Below, piece by piece: positions 59,963 to 64,000 of a DNA stretch of 64,000 nt; the first letter of the stretch is position 1; the number at the start of each line of letters is the position of its first letter. The stretch is from Siphonodentalium dalli (taxonomy: Eukaryota; Mollusca; Scaphopoda; Gadilida; Siphonodentaliidae), in NCBI GenBank assembly GCA_032622095.1, contig CP136069.1:11984036-12048035 (forward strand). Direction: 5' to 3'. The translations under genes were made by a program, and so were the position numbers. Below the pieces are notes generated by a model. It saw nothing but the letters and a program-made list of their open reading frames with translations. It was not told the DNA's origin and did no database searches.

Positions 59963-60949
59963 CACCCAAAGGCAATTAATTGTAGAGTTATCAATCTTCA
60001 TCGCAATTTTGTCGCGACCGTCTGCTTGATGAATATTTGCCATGCCGCCAAAAATTACATGTCTCGGGAAATAACAAATTTAAAAATCGATATATGATCA
60101 CTCTGAACTTGTTTTACTCCCGAAGCTACATGAATATTGGGAGCGTTCATTTTGACTATGCCTCTTAAAAATGTAGCTTGTCACGTTACCCATATATTGG
60201 CATGGGCTAAACGTTGATGCTGTGGATTACAACCGACAGGCATGGTTTGTCTGTCATTTCGATAGTAACGTGAGCATTTCGATAATAAATTGCAAGTTGT
60301 CTAGGCGCATACCAAGAAATGAAAATATTATTCTGAGCTAGGATTACTATTTTTCCAGATATATTCGCTAGTGTCAGTAATCAAATGAATAATCTATGCA
60401 ATTTCGAAGTGATCGATGGGAGAGAGTTGATGTATTTAAAGATAATTAAAGGTAGGTATGTTTTTTGTTTTAATCTCCAAAGTTTGGGACCTATAGCCCC
60501 CCCCCCCCCCAAACATGCGAACAAAACTATTTTACTTTCGATATTTAGACATACGTCGTCACGATTTTACCATTATACTGTTGGTCAATAAACTTGCCCA
60601 TGGCTGTATCAGTAACAAACATGTGAAATTAATCAACCAATATATTATTACGTTATCAAGCTTAGATAAGTATTGTCCAGTAATAAGATTGTAATTGTAA
60701 TAAGTACTACGATATACCCGAATGGTATGCCAGTCATTTAGGAATTAAAACATTTCTTGAGTCAAACTTTGAACTAGTTTAGGTAGCAATGCACGAATTC
60801 CAGCAATTTTGCCAACCTGGGATGGGGCGCTGTACTTCATATCAAATTTGAGCGCCATTATCTTTTGCATAGGTACCATCAATCATGTTTTATTTCGACA
60901 TAAATTACATTTTTGGTGTAATCATTTGTCTGTAGCTTCTTCGTACAAT

Positions 60950-61540
60950 TTGTCATTGAGTTACATGCCCCTTGGTTTGCACACACAAAACGCTCAATTT
61001 TAACCATTATTTTTACTCAAAATGACCATTTTCAACCCAAAAACAGACCATAGCGAAGCGAATGTCAGTAGATAAGCTACTTTCACCCGATAGAGCTATG
61101 TTAAAGCTGATATTTATTTTTTTTGAAATGGAAAAAAAGTTAGTGTATAAATTTGAAAAAATGATTTGCGAGCCCAGATGACAGAATTCAGTGGAGCGTA
61201 CACGGGCTATTTTCCTGTAACCAACAACACAGAGCTGGCCTTCGCTGAATACGAAAACACTGTTGCATACGCAATTTGTTTTAACTTTTTGAGAACTTTT
61301 CCAGTTTTGTAAAATAAATAAGACTTCAACCAGTAATGACACAGTTAACACAGGCTACACTGGCTTGTGTGCCCTCCAGTTAGGTATACACCGATAACTT
61401 TGACATATAACACATATAATGTTTCAACAAACAATGAAACTAAAATGACTAAGACATCTACCATGTAGACAATTATAATGGGCCTCACTCCAAACAGACC
61501 CCCCCCCCACTATCGATGAATCACATGTACCTAGCTTATG
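60950..61540 (+). repeat. Dispersed repeat F, copy 2
   Basis: Matches 47236-48010 in order and orientation, including GAGTTACATGCCCCTTGGTT and a poly-C run at 61500 followed by GATGAATCA. The 112-codon minus-strand frame across it is not supported by the other copy. Confidence 0.55.
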
Positions 61541-62137
61541 ATGCTTAGTTTCTGGCAAAACAAATTTCAAAAATGCTTTACCCATTTGGAAAGGATGTTC
61601 TCGGCTCTTGATGCAAATGCATCATAAGTATATATGGTAAACATTGTAATATAATGTCTGCGACCATATGAAATAATTCTAACATTATAATGGAATGAAT
61701 ACAAATTAACCAAAATTGGTGGAGAAATGCAGGCTTATCAGTTTATAAATGAAATGTTCCAAACTAACGAGGAATGTAACACCCCTATCAATACCCACTC
61801 CGTTCTTACAGAACACTTTGACCCCGTTATTGAAGTATCAGAAAGGCGGTCAACTCTTTGAGAATGTGGGTGCAAGAATATTATGTCTCAACGTATCACT
61901 ACTCTAATGTGTGTGCATTGCGTATGTGTGTCTCTCTTTATGTATGTCTCATCTTCTTGTTTTATTTATTTCCTCAATAAAAAAATAATCCCTGTACTCT
62001 CGTTATTCTATTACAGACCGTCTGGCTCGTGGTTTTATTTTGGTTTAAGTCAATCTAACAACTCATATCCAGGTATAATTATCACAATCACAATTTTCTC
62101 GATGATTATAAAGTATAGCCACTGATAGATTACTTAC
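61541..62137. other. No exon recognised
   Basis: AT-rich remainder of the inferred intron. Confidence 0.45.
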
Positions 62138-62332
62138 CTGTTCCGTGACCCCACGTTCCAAGTAACACTGCCAACTCATCCAGCATCTGGCGGGACATTA
62201 TTTTAATCAAATGTGCACCATCCACAGCACAACTAGCCTCTGCATCAGTGCATATCTTTATTTCGCAAACGTATCGGAGACTATATTGGATCCCATCCAG
62301 TGTGTATTGCGAGTATACTCCCGAGGAGCAAG
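62138..62332 (-). CDS. C-type lectin-like domain protein, upstream exon
   Basis: A 195-bp exon, open throughout in the lectin frame (64 whole codons plus split codons at both edges). It is bounded by an acceptor ending TTTTCAAG and a canonical donor, ACAG|GTAAGT. It encodes the first half of a CTLD: YTLDGIQYSLRYV, then TDAEASCAVDGAHLIKI, the signature around the first core cysteine, then SRQMLDELAVLLGTWG. Both ends are phase 1, matching the acceptor at 58766. Together the two exons supply all four core cysteines. No start codon or signal peptide exon is visible upstream; 62560-63540 is repeat, so earlier exons probably lie beyond the window. The position where I would expect a cysteine in QY-C-LRYV is serine. 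This exon has no in-frame ATG near its start and overlaps a longer frame that is not real. Confidence 0.85.
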
Positions 62333-62559
62333 CTTGAAAAGATCATAGAAATGTCAATGAGAAGAGATGTTGCAAACACTTGGTACACATGTACAGTTTC
62401 AAATATTAATTTACAAAACAGTATAACCATTTGGTTTAACAACAATAATGGCTTTAGTTGATCCATGTTAAAATGTGATGCATTACACAGATTTATAAAT
62501 ACAAATAGCTGAAATTAGAAAATAACAAATATGGTGCATTACCTACAGTTATCATGACG

Positions 62560-63170
62560 CGAACATTGCGTTAAAAATCTGAAGTGGGGTACCCCACTAG
62601 ACAAGATCATTAATATTTAGCGTTGAATTAGTCGACCCGCGCGCAATTTATAAGTTGTCTTTGACGAAAATATCCATGGGAGTGCTGCTGTCACGACTTG
62701 GGGTATTAGTTGTTCACGGCCGGTTTATATTAACCCCTTAATAACGATACATTGTATTGCGATTTTCAATTAGTATTGCCACGACTGCCGAGGCGCCCCA
62801 CGGACCCGTATGCAGGTATTTTGTATATCTTGCAGTTGCTTGAAGTTGACGAAGTGTGTCCTGTGCGAATCGACTTTCTGTGTCGTTCAAGGCAGGTTTT
62901 ATTAACCCCTTGAATGCACATATTGGTTACAGCTATATAGTGACGCGCGTTTGTCCAAGTCTGTCTGAGACTGGCCAAGCAGTTCCTCGTCACGGTGTCA
63001 GTGGCCGGGAATGATTTTTTTTATTTCGTCCAGTTGCGGGAAGATAACAGGGTGTATTCTGTGAAAATTGACTGGTTTCATTAACCCCTTCAATACCGAT
63101 ATTAGCTATATGGTGTGGCACGGGCCAATATAGTCATATATGCCTATGAGGTAATAGATGCCACTACACT
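62560..63170. repeat. Degenerate tandem repeat, about 170-180 bp period
   Basis: TTAACCCCTT(A/G/C)A introduces three units at about 62731, 62901 and 63081, each followed by an (A)CGATA/CACATA/CCGATA-type phrase and TATAT, and preceded by GT(C/G)...TTTTAT or ATTGACT text. Strongly diverged. Confidence 0.6.
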
Positions 63171-63224
63171 AACCCATGGTGGACACAATGTCACTGGCCA
63201 CGGCGGTCGTGATCGAATGTTAAA

Positions 63225-63540
63225 GACATATTATGGACTTTTTCAGGTGTGTTAAACTGTTAAGTTAGTATTGAGGCACTAGGTCAACTGGAGGAATGTA
63301 GCATTCTACTACATCGCCGAAAATATAAAACAAATCTACCGTACCACTCCATAGAGAACATCATCTGAACTACTCTCAATTGTAAATATTTACTTCGCGA
63401 TTCGGGACGCAACTATCGGCGATAAAGTAACGAAAATGATTTAGCCATCGAGAGTCACTGAATTTAATTAATGTATAATAATGACGGTTCTTAGTCAGTT
63501 TGGATTTAATATTTGTAAAAAATAACTGCTTTGAGCAATA
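63225..63540. repeat. Dispersed repeat B, copy 2
   Basis: Close homologue of 10743-11061. Similarity ends at GAGCAATA, exactly where the integrase-like reading frame becomes recognisable. Confidence 0.85.
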
Positions 63541-64000
63541 TTATCATCCATTTCTACTTGATCACCATACCGGAGTGTTTCACATCACTTTAAAGGAATT
63601 ACAGAAGAAATGTTCAAACATGACCAGAGACGCAGTGAACTGTTCAAGACAGTGTGCGTTGATTAGCAGAAACGTGTTAGGCCTGCAACCAAAGGTGTGG
63701 TGGTCAGGCCCATCTTATCTAAAGATTATTTTATCTCGTGGCCTAGTTGACCTTATAGACATGCAGTTGCTACCACATTGTTCTTGTAAGTGGATAATGG
63801 TGTATCAGGACCATCTAATAACATTCTGCATAGTCCGTCCGTTGACATCGAAAAGAGCTTGTGATGTTGCGTATCAACTTGGATATATTTCTTATGTTCG
63901 GCGCGCCACAGCGTGACAATGGTTCAGAAGTCACTGCTAAAATAATGTCTGAATTAAAGCAGTTTGTCAGAGCTTGTGGTGTATAGTGCATGGGAAATCT
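63541..64000 (+). pseudogene. Decayed retroelement/transposon integrase, 3' part beyond window
   Basis: The translation resembles the integrase of the group that also gave rise to vertebrate KRBA2-like genes (Ty3-type or Ginger-type integrases). A damaged zinc-binding region (histidines kept, CxxC spoiled) is followed by the start of the catalytic core: RGLVDLIDMQ with the first catalytic Asp, then WIMVYQDHL, RPLTSKRA and DVAYQL. The frame breaks twice: after about 63900, where DNGSE with the second Asp continues in another frame, and again near 63950 before IVHGK. The third catalytic residue lies beyond the window. It is non-functional as it stands. The open frame from 63500 to 63916 includes about 40 bases of repeat B at its start. 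Confidence 0.75.

Larger units (their letters stand above)
58767..62137 (-). other. Inferred intron region of the lectin-like gene
   Basis: Lies between the two CTLD exons. It holds two transposons (58997-59461, 59563-59962) and a diffuse repeat (60950-61540). The stretch of the domain expected to contain the WIG motif (about 20 residues) is not encoded by either exon. I searched for TGGAT(T/A/C)GG on the minus strand; the only hit (about 58946) runs into a stop and lies in sequence similar to 22225-22270. A small exon may have escaped notice, or it is lost and the gene is broken. The flanking exons share phase 1, so direct joining would keep the frame but delete that part. Confidence 0.5.

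Noticed and set aside
62281-62466. 61-codon minus-strand frame with a hydrophobic start
   Set aside because: It overlaps the CTLD exon in another frame. The CTLD frame has domain signatures and both splice sites, so this one is a shadow.

Overview
The window looks like nuclear DNA from a marine invertebrate. A mollusc is the most likely source, but this is an inference. The base composition is AT-rich, with no long open reading frames, no bacterial gene structure and no rRNA or canonical tRNA gene. Many copies of TACATGTA-type motifs, foldback MITEs, Helitron-like ends, minisatellites and a tRNA-derived SINE are present. Coding content is very low; nearly everything recognisable is repeat or transposon.

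The only convincing cellular gene is on the minus strand at the right end. It consists of two exons of a C-type lectin-like domain (CTLD) protein: 62138-62332 (N-terminal half of the domain) and 58600-58766 (C-terminal half, with the stop). Both have good splice signals and matching phase-1 ends. The short stretch that normally carries the WIG motif was not found between them, so a small exon is either unseen or lost. The 3.4 kb between the exons holds two transposon copies. A decayed integrase fragment on the plus strand starts at about 63541 and runs off the window.

Layout. 1-4.7 kb: Tc1/mariner-like foldback elements and two nested or adjacent terminal-inverted-repeat (TIR) elements. 4.72-7.5 kb: a 2.8 kb minisatellite with 45-bp units and an approximately 498-bp higher-order duplication. 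7.5-9.7 kb: CCTGGG-rich DNA, one dispersed repeat (family C) and a 66/105-bp tandem array. 9.7-13.3 kb: a composite flanked by approximately 280-bp direct repeats, then degenerate tandem repeats. 15.6-16.2 and 54.5-55.3 kb: two copies of one TIR element. 17.3-20.4 kb: family C again, now in tandem with a 668-678 bp period. 20.5-23.4 kb: an element with approximately 490-bp inverted terminal arms. 24.6-31.3 kb: a foldback element, Helitron-like ends, AACGTTGG repeats and a duplicated minisatellite. 34-41.5 kb: foldback MITEs and a 705-bp tandem duplication. 45.5-46.5 kb: a non-autonomous hAT-like element with 8-bp target duplications. 48.7-51 kb: two minisatellites. 51-60 kb: four piggyBac-like MITEs at TTAA sites and one intact SINE with a 14-bp target duplication.

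The most unusual structure is a 69-bp near-perfect hairpin (arms beginning GCCAATGCATTCTC). It occurs as an inverted pair inside the piggyBac-like MITEs, but also inside an element with different termini (58997-59461), as a single copy near 14247 and as a relic near 28268. It therefore behaves like a shared internal cassette. Family assignments for repeats rest on termini and target sites read by eye, not on database matches.
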